From assembly GCA_020634135.1 (NCBI GenBank), contig JACKCG010000003.1, positions 407,792-471,791 of the forward strand: a stretch of 64,000 nt of DNA. Reading direction: 5' to 3'. Origin of the DNA: Anaerolineaceae bacterium. Lineage in GTDB: Bacteria > Chloroflexota > Anaerolineae > Aggregatilineales > Phototrophicaceae. Positions 40,343 through 49,072 of the stretch are shown here, piece after piece. A program made the translations under genes and the position numbers. How positions within the stretch are numbered: position 1 is the first letter of the stretch; each line of letters begins with the position of its first letter. The notes under the pieces are model-generated. The model was not told the origin of the DNA. It worked only from the letters and a program-made list of their open reading frames with translations, and searched no databases.

Positions 40343-41590
40343 ATGAAGATACCTCATATCACACGATGGATTACTGTGCTGGCCCTGTTCGCCCTGGCGC
40401 TGGCCCCCACCGCCGCCCAGGAAGAGACGAGTACGCCGCTGCTCGATATGCTGGCGCTTGTACCGGATAACGCGGCCACCCAGGAGGCTTCTCCTGTCGT
40501 CAGCTATGCTGATTACCGGGTATTAGAGGCGATGCGCGGTATCACCAACGCGCCCCTGCGCAGTCTGGATGACCTGAGAACAGAAACCGGCGGCCTGTGG
40601 ATAGCAGCGACAATGGGGTTGGGTGCCGGAATCCAGTTAAATTACCTCCCCAACTACCTGGAAGGTATGACTGAAATGGTTGGCTTCGCTTTTGCCGATA
40701 TTGATCGCAGCCTGGAGTTCGGCACTCCCCCATCTATGGGAACACTCCTCAGCGGGAACTTCGACTCCGACGCGATTGCAACGGCCTACACAGCGCGTAA
40801 TTTCACCGAAACAACATTAGGCGATGTACCCGTGTGGTGCGGCCCGGATGGTTGCGACCAGGGTCAGATGATGAATATCCGGGGACGTAACCCGGCTAAT
40901 CCCTTCGGCGGCGATTTTGGCCGGAACGAGCCATTGGCCCTGCTGCCGGGATACCTGGCAGACTCGGCGGATTTCGGCATAGTTGAAAGCATCATCAGTG
41001 CCTACCATGACGAAACCCCCTCGCTGGCAGATAACCCGGCGTATACATCGCTGGCAGAAGCCTCCGGCGCTGCCGGGAGTGTGGCGCAAATACTCGTCAT
41101 GAACTACAGCGATGTCGGAGTCTTTGAGGGCGAATTCATGCCTGAAATCCCGGATGAACTCCGCGCTGCGATTGCCAATTATGGGATACTACCACCTTAC
41201 ACGGCCTTCGCCCTGGCAAATGTGTGGGATGGTGGCAGCCAGGAGATCACCCTGCTGATGCTGGCCTACCCGGAGGCGGCACAGGCTGCCACCGCCGCCG
41301 CCGAAATCTCGCAGCGTCTAGCGACTTATGTCTCGCTGATACAGGCGAACAGGCCGTTATTGGATTTGCTGAACGAGCGGGGCAGCGCCATCGGTGAGTC
41401 GTATGTGTATGAAAGCGAAGCGGGTTACGCGGTGGCCGTTGTGCCAATCAGCGCGCCCGTGCCAAGCAACGAACGCCAGGAGACGAGACCGGCCTATCTG
41501 CCTTCCGGGTTGGTGTTCCGCTTGTTCGTGCAGGCTCTCTACTCCCGCGACCTGGCATTCATCGCCTCTGAGATCACGCTGCCAGAGTAG
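40343..41590 (+). CDS. Exported protein of unknown function
   Basis: 415 residues from the ATG at 40343 (AGGGAG upstream at 40326-40331). It has a clear signal peptide (MKIPHITRWITVLALFALALAPTAA-Q) and no further membrane segment. The mature part is mixed alpha/beta with acidic stretches and contains two cysteines in VWCGPDGCDQG, which may form a disulfide. It follows the kinase-like gene by 55 bases and probably ends the epimerase operon. No family is recognised. Confidence 0.65.
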   Translation: MKIPHITRWITVLALFALALAPTAAQEETSTPLLDMLALVPDNAATQEASPVVSYADYRVLEAMRGITNAPLRSLDDLRTETGGLWIAATMGLGAGIQLNYLPNYLEGMTEMVGFAFADIDRSLEFGTPPSMGTLLSGNFDSDAIATAYTARNFTETTLGDVPVWCGPDGCDQGQMMNIRGRNPANPFGGDFGRNEPLALLPGYLADSADFGIVESIISAYHDETPSLADNPAYTSLAEASGAAGSVAQILVMNYSDVGVFEGEFMPEIPDELRAAIANYGILPPYTAFALANVWDGGSQEITLLMLAYPEAAQAATAAAEISQRLATYVSLIQANRPLLDLLNERGSAIGESYVYESEAGYAVAVVPISAPVPSNERQETRPAYLPSGLVFRLFVQALYSRDLAFIASEITLPE

Positions 41591-41656
41591 CGGAACGCCA
41601 TTTTCGGACAAAGGTAAAGTGAAGTCTCGAAAGAAATCCACTAAAATAGCCGAGAT

Positions 41657-41685
41657 TCGTAGGGGCGAGGCATGTCTCGCCCACC
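41657..41685. repeat. Intergenic palindromic repeat of the CGTAGGGGC family
   Basis: TCGTAGGGGCGAGGCATGTC and TCGCCC: arms GGGCGAG (41663-41669) and CTCGCCC (41676-41682) are perfectly complementary. It shares the CGTAGGGGC word with the element inserted in the YfhO gene. Confidence 0.55.
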
Positions 41686-41772
41686 TTGAAAACATACGAT
41701 ACTCTACTTAAGCCAATCTATCGGATAGTGACCAGGCAAACCGGCAAATTAGCATGTTAAAGGACGGCAAAC

Positions 41773-42555
41773 GTGGCAAAACTTTCTATCAGTCTGGCAC
41801 AAATGCAAATTACGCTGGGCGATGTCAAGCGCAATACCGCCCAGATGGTGAGTATGGCCGCCGAGGCTGCCCGGCGCGGATCACACATGGTCGTCTTCCC
41901 GGAACTGTGGTCTACCGGCTATGCGCTGGAGAGCGCGAAAGAACTGGCATCCGAACTCAACGGCGGCACTTTCGCCGATATGGGGACAGCGGCGCAGCAG
42001 AACAAGATCAGCGTGGTCGGTTCGGTGCTGGAAAAACGCGGCGTCACCGTGAGCAACAGTTCGGCGTTTTTCGCTCCCAATGGCCGGATGCTCGGCGTGT
42101 ATCGCAAGCTGCACCTCTTCCGTCTGATGAATGAAGACCAGTGGTTGCAGCCCGGCTCTTCACCGTTGGCGCTGGATTTACCCTGGGGTAACACCGGGAT
42201 GGCGATCTGCTACGACCTGCGCTTCCCGGAATTGTTCCGGCGCTACGCTGTGGAAGGCGCGAAGATGATGGTTATCGCGGCGGAGTGGCCGCTGGTGCGG
42301 GTGGAACACTGGCGAGCGCTGCTGGTGGCACGGGCAATTGAAAACCAGTGTTACGTCGTGGCAACCAATGCCGCCGGGGAAACAGGGGACGAGGTGTTCG
42401 GCGGCCATTCCATGATTGTTGACCCCTGGGGCAAGATCATTGTGGAAGGGGGCGAAACCGCTATGATGCTGACCGCTGACATCGAGATGGACGTGGTAGA
42501 CGAAGTACGGCGGCGTATCCCAGTGTTTTCTGACCGCCGGGACGATATTCTGTAG
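41773..42555 (+). CDS. Carbon-nitrogen hydrolase (nitrilase family, omega-amidase-like)
   Basis: 260 residues from a GTG at 41773. The Glu-Lys-Cys triad is intact: Glu44 in VFPELWST, Lys112 in YRKLHLF and Cys146 in AICYDLRFPE. GGHSMIVDPWGKII is the usual C-terminal block. Nit2/omega-amidase and YafV-like enzymes look like this; they hydrolyse alpha-keto acid amides or similar damaged metabolites. Single gene, ended by the bidirectional hairpin at 42613-42642. Confidence 0.9.
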   Translation: MAKLSISLAQMQITLGDVKRNTAQMVSMAAEAARRGSHMVVFPELWSTGYALESAKELASELNGGTFADMGTAAQQNKISVVGSVLEKRGVTVSNSSAFFAPNGRMLGVYRKLHLFRLMNEDQWLQPGSSPLALDLPWGNTGMAICYDLRFPELFRRYAVEGAKMMVIAAEWPLVRVEHWRALLVARAIENQCYVVATNAAGETGDEVFGGHSMIVDPWGKIIVEGGETAMMLTADIEMDVVDEVRRRIPVFSDRRDDIL

Positions 42556-42612
42556 GCCATTGTTGGCGTACATTCCTGGCCTTCAGGGGCGAGTCATCCG
42601 CCAGATACTAAA

Positions 42613-42642
42613 ATACCGGACAACACTCGCGCTGTCCGGTAT
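42613..42642. terminator. Bidirectional terminator between convergent genes
   Basis: Perfect 10-bp stem ATACCGGACA (42613-42622) and TGTCCGGTAT (42633-42642) with a 10-base loop, placed between the convergent nitrilase and esterase-fold genes. Confidence 0.7.
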
Positions 42643-42672
42643 CGTTCAGGTCAATAACATCAGAACGGGGCG

Positions 42673-43869
42673 TTATCTCCAGGCCTCGCCGGGGAACGCC
42701 CAGGCCAGTGCTTCCGGCAGCACACTGCGGAAGCCGACCAGCCCATGACCGCTGCCAACTTCCTGGAATTGATAGGCGGTATCTGAACGGTGTTCCAGAA
42801 TATCACGCAGACTGTCTGCCGGTCTGAGGAAGCGTGCCTTCGCTTCGTAGCGCCCCACTGATTGGAAAATACGCTTTGGCAGCAGTTCCGCCGCTTCAAA
42901 ACGGGGGACATATTCGCGCAGCTTGTCTTCTGACGCGCCTTTGCCCAGCGGCGGTGAAATCATGATGAGGCGGGAAAACACCGCCGGATTCCGCAGCGCC
43001 GCATGAGCCGCAGCCACCGCGCCCACCGCAACGCCACCTACCCCCAGTGTATTCGAGTCAATCCGGTAGGTCGTTTGCACCAGCGGCAGAACTTCCGTCA
43101 AGGTCGAGAGGTAGTGTTTGTCGTTGCTGATATACTCGCGGATACGCTCCGGCTGCGTGCCGCTCTGCACCATCGCAATCACCACCGGCTGCATTCGCTT
43201 GTATTTGATCAGCGCGTTGGCGATATACTGCATCTGAAGCGGCCCCACCGCCCACTGTCCATCCTGCACGATCAACAGCGGGTAGAGAATGCCACTGTTC
43301 TCATAGCCGGGCGGCGTGTATACCCATAATTTGCGCCCTTTGAATCCCAGTTGGGTGCTGTCAAAGTCATGTTCATAGACCGTGCCGCGTGACACAGCCC
43401 GCAGCGCCGACCAATCCGGGAACGGACGGGCATCCTCCATCCGCAGCACCGAGACGGTTTGCTGGGCGGTCTGCATCCGTAGCGGATTGCGCGGGTCTGG
43501 CCGCCAGTGGTTCTGCACCCGGCTCACAATGTCCGGTTCGTTCGCCAGCGGCGTGAGCGGGTCATCAACCGCCAGCAGGTAGTCCAGCAGGTCATCCGGG
43601 GCGAACGGGCGCACCACATACCAGAATGTTGTACCATCCAGGTTGGTCATGCGGGCGAAGGGCGGATCCGCCTTAATAGTGTCCAGGTTCAAGGCCACAC
43701 TGCGCTGCGCCCCCAGGCTGCTAAAGACAAAAGTGGCCGTATCGCCTTCCACCCAGGGCCACTCGGGGCGTTCCAGCAGCAGTTCATCCACCAATGTTTG
43801 CCGGGCGCCACTGGAAGATGCGCGTTTCGCGTCATCCAGAAAGGCTTCAAAAGAGTTCCATCGGGGCAT
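42673..43869 (-). CDS. Esterase-fold (enterochelin-esterase-like) protein lacking the serine
   Basis: 398 residues. An N-terminal E-set-like sandwich domain (residues ~35-140) precedes an alpha/beta hydrolase domain of the Fes/esterase-D group (KLWVYTPPGYENSGILYPLLI, VQDGQWA). The nucleophile elbow, normally GxSxG, reads GVAVG (279-283) with Ala281 in the serine position, while the candidate base remains in GSGHGLVGF. The protein is probably catalytically dead or uses another mechanism. It lies 176 bases downstream of the TIR-GTPase gene on the same strand. Confidence 0.7.
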   Translation of the reverse strand: MPRWNSFEAFLDDAKRASSSGARQTLVDELLLERPEWPWVEGDTATFVFSSLGAQRSVALNLDTIKADPPFARMTNLDGTTFWYVVRPFAPDDLLDYLLAVDDPLTPLANEPDIVSRVQNHWRPDPRNPLRMQTAQQTVSVLRMEDARPFPDWSALRAVSRGTVYEHDFDSTQLGFKGRKLWVYTPPGYENSGILYPLLIVQDGQWAVGPLQMQYIANALIKYKRMQPVVIAMVQSGTQPERIREYISNDKHYLSTLTEVLPLVQTTYRIDSNTLGVGGVAVGAVAAAHAALRNPAVFSRLIMISPPLGKGASEDKLREYVPRFEAAELLPKRIFQSVGRYEAKARFLRPADSLRDILEHRSDTAYQFQEVGSGHGLVGFRSVLPEALAWAFPGEAWR

Positions 43870-44045
43870 TCGTTTTGCTCCTTCTGCGTTTGGAAAGCCT
43901 ATATGCTGCTATTTTAGCACTCTGTGTGCGGAAAGACTAACAGGTTGCCAATTTTCATCGCCAGACCCTGATTTCGCTTGCGCCGCACCCTGCATCTCGC
44001 GCCGTACCCTTTATGGGAGAGATAATCTCCGATTTGGGACGTGTT

Positions 44046-45359
44046 CTACCCTTCCATTTCTTCCAGCACGGTGTAGAGCAGTTCGAGCAGCACATTCCGC
44101 ACGCTGCGGGGGTCACGGGCGACACACGGCAGCAGCTTGATGTCCGGGGCGATCCGCAGCGCAATCCGCAGGTCTTCGGTGGCCCAGGCATCGGGGTGAT
44201 CCTGTTTGTTAGCAGCCACCACATAGGGCGTAGGCGCATAAGCGCGAAACGTCTCCAGGATGCTTTTCGCCTCGCGGAAGGTCTCTGGTTTGGCGCTGTC
44301 CACCAGCACGATGAAGCCCAGCATCCCCTCCGCCAGAATTTCCCACATGAAATCAAAACGCCGCTGGCCGGGAGTCCCAAAGAGATACAGGACGAGTTCT
44401 TCGTCTACCGTAATGCGGCCAAAGTCCATCGCTACGGTGGTCGCTTCTTTCTCTTCTTTTTCGGCGGGCGTGCTGATTGAGCGTTCGGTAGAAACTACGT
44501 CAATTTCACTGATCGCCTTGATAAATTCGGTTTTGCCGGCGCTGAACGGCCCGGTGATAACGATCTTAACGGTTTGTACCCGTTTGGCAGGTGTTGCGGC
44601 GGGCTGCGAGGCTGCGGATTTGGCCGCTGGCTGGGAGTGTCCGCTGCTCGCTACAGGTTGGGATGAACGCCCGTCCTGCGGCGGTTTGCCACCCCTGAGC
44701 TGCCGCAGCGCCTTCTGACAGGCATAACGCAGATCAAGGTCGGGACTGTCGAGAAAGGCTTCCAGGATAGGAATTACCCGCTGGTCGCCAATCTGCCCCA
44801 ACCGGGTCGCCGCATCTGTCCGCCGCCACCATTTGCTCTGCGGGTTCTGGAGCAACTGCACCGCTTTGGCGGCATCGGACGGCAGCGCCGAGACATCAAT
44901 CGCCGGGACGTTTTCCACCGGGGCCGGGGGCGGCGCTGACTTCGTGCTTTCCCGCTGCTCAATGCCCAGGTAGTTCTTGATGGTGGATGACAGCAGGCGC
45001 ATCCCGCGCTGTATCTCGCTCTCGCTGCGGATGTCTATCCACTGCGCGGTAATATAGCCGAACGGGACGGAACTTTTCTCATCACCTGCCGCCATAATCG
45101 GGAAAATACGCACATCCTGGGCTTCAGCGTAGTTCATTTCCTCGCGTACCCAGGGCGATTTCTTAGACTCTGGCGAAAGAATCACCACCAGACAATCGGC
45201 GCTTTCCAGGGCGTTCTCAATCGACTCTTTCCAGGATCGCGTCCCCGGTTCCAGTTTTTCATCTGTCCAGATCGGCAGCCCGTCGTCCCGCAGTTTATCA
45301 CGCACTTTCTGCATGATCTCGTTATCTTTACGGCTGTAACTTAAAAATACATGTCCCAT
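44046..45359 (-). CDS. TIR - HEAT - Ras-like GTPase fusion protein
   Basis: 437 residues in three parts. Residues 1-135 are a TIR domain (VFLSYSRKDNEI, GLPIWTDEKLEPG, VVILSPESKKSPWVREEM) with a candidate NADase Glu74 in the WVxxE motif. Residues ~160-222 are two HEAT-like helical repeats, followed by a Pro/Ala/Ser-rich linker (223-260). Residues 262-437 are a small GTPase of the conservon CvnD/MglA-like COG2229 group: P-loop GPFSAGKT (270-277), TTVAMDFGRI, LFGTPGQRRF (G3) and ANKQD (G4). GTP hydrolysis or binding may gate TIR NAD-cleaving or scaffolding activity. The domain order is unusual for a defence or signalling protein. Confidence 0.85.
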   Translation of the reverse strand: MGHVFLSYSRKDNEIMQKVRDKLRDDGLPIWTDEKLEPGTRSWKESIENALESADCLVVILSPESKKSPWVREEMNYAEAQDVRIFPIMAAGDEKSSVPFGYITAQWIDIRSESEIQRGMRLLSSTIKNYLGIEQRESTKSAPPPAPVENVPAIDVSALPSDAAKAVQLLQNPQSKWWRRTDAATRLGQIGDQRVIPILEAFLDSPDLDLRYACQKALRQLRGGKPPQDGRSSQPVASSGHSQPAAKSAASQPAATPAKRVQTVKIVITGPFSAGKTEFIKAISEIDVVSTERSISTPAEKEEKEATTVAMDFGRITVDEELVLYLFGTPGQRRFDFMWEILAEGMLGFIVLVDSAKPETFREAKSILETFRAYAPTPYVVAANKQDHPDAWATEDLRIALRIAPDIKLLPCVARDPRSVRNVLLELLYTVLEEMEG

Positions 45360-45543
45360 TGCGCATCTCTGAACCTTAGACGTATTGTCCTATTCTACCG
45401 CGTGTGGCCTGGATATAACATAAAACTTGTCGTGTTAGCAAGCAAATTGCCCAAAGCAACTTCTGAGCACACGGGCAGATCAAGCGGCATGGCGCAGATG
45501 GGTGATCCGTTTTAGCGCCGCCGCAATTTTACGAAAAGCGTAA

Positions 45544-45567
45544 ATCCCCCTAAATATGGGGGGGATG
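45544..45567. promoter_or_regulatory. C/G hairpin in the divergent intergenic region
   Basis: ATCCCCC (45545-45551) and GGGGGAT pair across about 8 bases. It lies between the divergent TIR-GTPase and PH-like genes, before a TATACT (45586-45591) that could be a -10 element for the latter. Its role is unknown. Confidence 0.4.
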
Positions 45568-45617
45568 TGATACGACATTCGCGCCTATACTGTGCATACA
45601 AAGTAGGAGCAGGCAAA

Positions 45618-46013
45618 TTGAGATTGAGACGTGTTATTATGGATTATAGTTATCTTGAAGTGGACGAACACCCAATCGCGACCTATAAGGTCCAATATGT
45701 AAATTGGCTGAACGATACGTGGATTGGCCGGGGTGATTGGTTACAGGCTGTTGTAACCAACCGCCGGCTGCTGCTCATCCCATCCGAGAACAGCCTGCGC
45801 GGCAAAGTCGAATCTATTCGCTACCAGGATGTTCACAACGTCTGGAACTTATGCCTGGGCAAGCGCGATGGTGTGCTGCTGCGCCTCAAGAACCGCCAGC
45901 ACTTCTACCTCTATGTGGATTGGAGCCAGGGCAACAAGCTGGTCAACCACCTGAATGAACGCATCGCCCCGGCGGCAAAACCCCGTATTCTGCCCCGGCT
46001 GCGGTTTACCTAA
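45618..46013 (+). CDS. PH-like/GRAM-fold small protein
   Basis: 131 residues if started at TTG 45618, which has AGGAG (45605-45609) at 8 nt; an in-frame ATG at 45639 is the alternative and would give 124 residues. The pattern of short strands with a last helix (WLQAVVTNRRLLLIPSENS, SIRYQDVHNVW, GVLLRLKNRQHFYLYV, NKLVNHLNERI) is typical of bacterial PH-like domains, in which LLLIP and the SIxYxDI blocks recur. These domains bind membranes or peptides. It is transcribed divergently from the TIR-GTPase gene and ends with its own terminator. Confidence 0.65.
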   Translation: MRLRRVIMDYSYLEVDEHPIATYKVQYVNWLNDTWIGRGDWLQAVVTNRRLLLIPSENSLRGKVESIRYQDVHNVWNLCLGKRDGVLLRLKNRQHFYLYVDWSQGNKLVNHLNERIAPAAKPRILPRLRFT

Positions 46014-46049
46014 ATACCATAATCCACCAAATCACTCGAATCTGTTCGG

Positions 46050-46076
46050 AATAAGGGGCCTATACCCCTTATTTTT
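46050..46076 (+). terminator. Rho-independent terminator of the PH-like gene
   Basis: AATAAGGGG (46050-46058) and CCCCTTATT (46065-46073) form a perfect 9-bp stem with a 6-base loop, continuing into TTTTT. Confidence 0.85.
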
Positions 46077-46322
46077 GTCTCTTCATCCCTCATCTCACCC
46101 CTTTTCAGGGTGTTTTTGATTATTCGCCCCAAAGCGATCACACAGAGGGGATAGCTCCCGGTGATGGATGTCTCTACCCGGCCAGGAAAGCAGGGGTGGG
46201 TATCTGACTACGCCAGACCTGAGGTTTCCCCTTCAAAAACCTGAAACGCGGGCTTGCGGCGCTTCTCCAATCAAGTTACATTTCGTGTATGATTCGCCAG
46301 TACAATGAATCGGGAAAATTCC
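46077..46322. other. Long leader region before the racemase gene
   Basis: No gene is supported. The stretch has several G-rich and C-rich runs that could fold, but it matches no riboswitch consensus I can verify. No clear promoter is visible. Confidence 0.3.
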
Positions 46323-47588
46323 ATGTCTGTCACAGCGCAAGCCACCGCACCCGCCCCCCATCTGCTCCCGGCAGAAAGCATCCGCCAGACCCTGGAAGAC
46401 GGGCTGTATCAACAATTTACGAACGCGAAGGTACTGGTACTCATACCTGACCACACCCGCACGATTCCCCTGCCCCTCTTGTTTCGGCAGGTCGTAGACA
46501 TCCTGGCCGATACGCGCCAGCTTGATTTCATGGTCGCGCTCGGCACGCACCCGCCTTTGAGCGAGGAATCGCTATGCCACCTGGTCGGCATCACTGTGGA
46601 CGAACGGCACACGACATACCGCCATATTGGCCTGCTCAACCATGCCTGGGATGATCCCGGTCAGTTAGCGCAGATTGGCGTGCTGGAAAAGGCGCAGATT
46701 CAGCAGATCGCCGGGGACGTCTGGCACCCGTCACTGGGAGATGACACACCTGTGCGGATTAACAGACTCGCGCTGGAATATGACCACATCATCATCCTCG
46801 GCCCGACTTTCCCGCATGAGGTCGTCGGTTTCAGCGGGGGGGCGAAGTACCTGTTCCCCGGCATTTCCGGCATGGAAATGATTAACACGACGCACTGGCT
46901 GGGGGCGCTCATCACGATTCTGGGCACGATTGGCATCGCGCACACCCCGGTACGGGCGATGATTCACGCCGCCGCTGAATGCCTGGCAACACCGGTCACA
47001 CTCGTGAGTATGGTGGTTGTCAGCGAGGGGTTGGCGGGCATGTTCGTGGGCGACTACCTGAGCGCATGGGAAGCCGCCGCCGCGCTGTCATCGGAGCGCC
47101 ATATCCAGTGGGTGGAGAAGCCCTACCAGCGGGTGCTTTCCCATGCCCCGGCCATGTACGACGAGCTATGGACGGCGGCAAAAGCCATGTACAAGATGGA
47201 GCCAGCTATCGCCGATGGCGGCGAGGTCATCGTCTACGCGCCACACCTGGAGACCGTCAGCCACGTACACGGGCGCTACATCTACGAGGCCGGGTATCAT
47301 GTGCGTGACTACTATCTCAAACAATGGGATAAATTCGGCCATCTGCCATTAGGTGTGCTGGCGCATGGTACGCACCTGCGCGGCAGCGGCGTCTATGAAA
47401 ACGGCATCGAGCGGGCGCGTATCAAGGTGACTTTGGCGACACAGATCAGCCGTGAGGACTGTGAACGGCTGGCGCTGGGCTATCTTGACCCGGCGGCGAT
47501 CCACCCTGAAGCGTGGCGCGGACGCGAGGCCGAGGGCGTGCTATACGTGCCGAAAGCGGGCGAAATGCTTTACCGGGTGCGGCCATGA
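46323..47588 (+). CDS. LarA-family (lactate-racemase-like) nickel-pincer enzyme
   Basis: 421 residues from the ATG at 46323 (weak GGGA 8 nt upstream); an in-frame ATG at 46305 adds six residues. LarA-type features: VLIPDHTRTIP near the N-terminus, LGTHPPLSEE, and GFSGGAKYLFPGISG with the lysine that carries the nickel-pincer nucleotide in LarA. LarA homologs racemise or epimerise hydroxy acids, including sugar acids. Its last base-codon overlaps the ATG of the sugar-kinase gene (ATGA), so a sugar- or hydroxy-acid pathway is likely. Cofactor-making larBCE genes are not in this window. Confidence 0.82.
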   Translation: MSVTAQATAPAPHLLPAESIRQTLEDGLYQQFTNAKVLVLIPDHTRTIPLPLLFRQVVDILADTRQLDFMVALGTHPPLSEESLCHLVGITVDERHTTYRHIGLLNHAWDDPGQLAQIGVLEKAQIQQIAGDVWHPSLGDDTPVRINRLALEYDHIIILGPTFPHEVVGFSGGAKYLFPGISGMEMINTTHWLGALITILGTIGIAHTPVRAMIHAAAECLATPVTLVSMVVVSEGLAGMFVGDYLSAWEAAAALSSERHIQWVEKPYQRVLSHAPAMYDELWTAAKAMYKMEPAIADGGEVIVYAPHLETVSHVHGRYIYEAGYHVRDYYLKQWDKFGHLPLGVLAHGTHLRGSGVYENGIERARIKVTLATQISREDCERLALGYLDPAAIHPEAWRGREAEGVLYVPKAGEMLYRVRP

Positions 47589-49024
47589 CGCTGCTGGTGA
47601 TTGACGCCGGGAGTTCGTCGGTGCGGGCGCTGCTTTATGACGACGCCGGGCAGCCACTGCCAGGCGCGGTAGCGCGTCGTTCTCACCAATTTCACACGGA
47701 CAGTTCCGGTGCGGTCACGGCGGACATGGCACAACTGCGCATACTGACCGAAGCCTGCATAGACGAGATTCTGGAATACCCTCAGGCCGGGGTGATACGG
47801 GCGGCGGGTATGGCGTCGTTTGTCGGCAACCTGGTCGGGCTGCGGGGAGGAGTCCCTGTCACCCCGTTGTACACGTATGCTGATACACAGCCCGGCGAAG
47901 ATGTGATGACCTTGCGTTCCCAAGTGAATACGGATGCGGCGCACGAGCGCACCGGCTGCCCGCCCCACACGGCCTACCACCCCGCGCGTTTGCACTGGCT
48001 GCGGCGTACCCAACCGGAGACCTTCGCGGCGGTGGACTGCTGGACAGACTTCGCTACGGCCTGTTACGGGGACTGGTTCGGGCGCGGCGTGCCATGCAGC
48101 TACTCGGTAGCATCGTGGTCAGGGCTGCTCAACCGGGAAACCCTTACCTGGGATTCCGCGCTGCTCGATACCCTGGGACTCTCCGAGGCGGTCTTTCCCC
48201 CGCTGGCGGATTTTGACTCAGCACAGACCGGGCTGGCAGGGGATTACGCGCGGCGCTGGCCTGCGCTGAGGGATGTCCCGTTCTTCCTGGCAGTGGGGGA
48301 TGGCGCGGCAGCCAATATCGGCTCCGGCGGGGTTGACCGCCAGCACCCGGTGCTCACGGTGGGGACCACTGCCGCCGTCCGCATGGTGGCAGCGGAGACA
48401 CTGCCCCCTGTGCCACCCGGCCTGTGGGCGTACCGTGTGGATGCCGGACGCCATCTGCTTGGCGGGGCGACGAGCGAAGGCGGCAATATCTTCGCCTGGG
48501 CACGGGAGACGCTGCGCCTGCCGGACACATCAACAATTGAAAGCGAACTCGCTGCCCGCCCGCCAGATGGTCACGGCCTGACTTTCCTGCCGCTGCTGGC
48601 CGGGGAGCGCAGTCCTGGCTGGGCAGTGGATGCAGTGGGCGCTGTTCATGGGCTGCGGCTTTCGACTACGCCGCTCGACATCCTCCAGGCGGCGTTAGAG
48701 GGCGTGGCGCTGCGGTTGAGCATCATCGCGGAACGCCTGGGGCTGCCGGATGTCCCGGTGCTGGCAGGTGGCGGGGCGCTGGCGAGTTCCCCGGCGTGGG
48801 CACAGATCATGGCGAACGCGCTGGGCAGGCCGCTGCATATCATCGCGGCAGAAGAGGTCACGGGGCGCGGCGTGGCGCTGCTGCTCCTGGGCGCGCTGGA
48901 CGGCTTCGAACCGCCACCCCCGCCGATACAGCGGGTTTTCCCGCCGGATTCCGCCGCTGCGACAATCTACCAACAGGCAAGAGAACGACAGACGCCGCTG
49001 TATGAACTGAGAATACACAATTGA
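47585..49024 (+). CDS. FGGY-family carbohydrate kinase
   Basis: 479 residues from the ATG at 47585. FGGY features: LVIDAGSSSVRALLYDDAG (phosphate 1 loop), the central GDGAAANIGSGG and TVGTTAAVRMV, and PVLAGGGALASSPAWAQIMANALG near the C-terminus. It phosphorylates a sugar, polyol or sugar acid (gluconate-kinase-like sequences are closest by eye). Translationally coupled to the LarA-like gene. Together they could epimerise a sugar acid and then phosphorylate it. Confidence 0.85.
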   Translation: MTLLVIDAGSSSVRALLYDDAGQPLPGAVARRSHQFHTDSSGAVTADMAQLRILTEACIDEILEYPQAGVIRAAGMASFVGNLVGLRGGVPVTPLYTYADTQPGEDVMTLRSQVNTDAAHERTGCPPHTAYHPARLHWLRRTQPETFAAVDCWTDFATACYGDWFGRGVPCSYSVASWSGLLNRETLTWDSALLDTLGLSEAVFPPLADFDSAQTGLAGDYARRWPALRDVPFFLAVGDGAAANIGSGGVDRQHPVLTVGTTAAVRMVAAETLPPVPPGLWAYRVDAGRHLLGGATSEGGNIFAWARETLRLPDTSTIESELAARPPDGHGLTFLPLLAGERSPGWAVDAVGAVHGLRLSTTPLDILQAALEGVALRLSIIAERLGLPDVPVLAGGGALASSPAWAQIMANALGRPLHIIAAEEVTGRGVALLLLGALDGFEPPPPPIQRVFPPDSAAATIYQQARERQTPLYELRIHN

Positions 49025-49072
49025 TCGCTTTGCTGGTCAGGCCAGCCATCTAATCATCAGAGGGAATCGGAA

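Noticed and set aside
46077..46322. Riboswitch before the LarA-like gene
   Set aside because: The region has foldable G- and C-runs but no match to a consensus I can verify.
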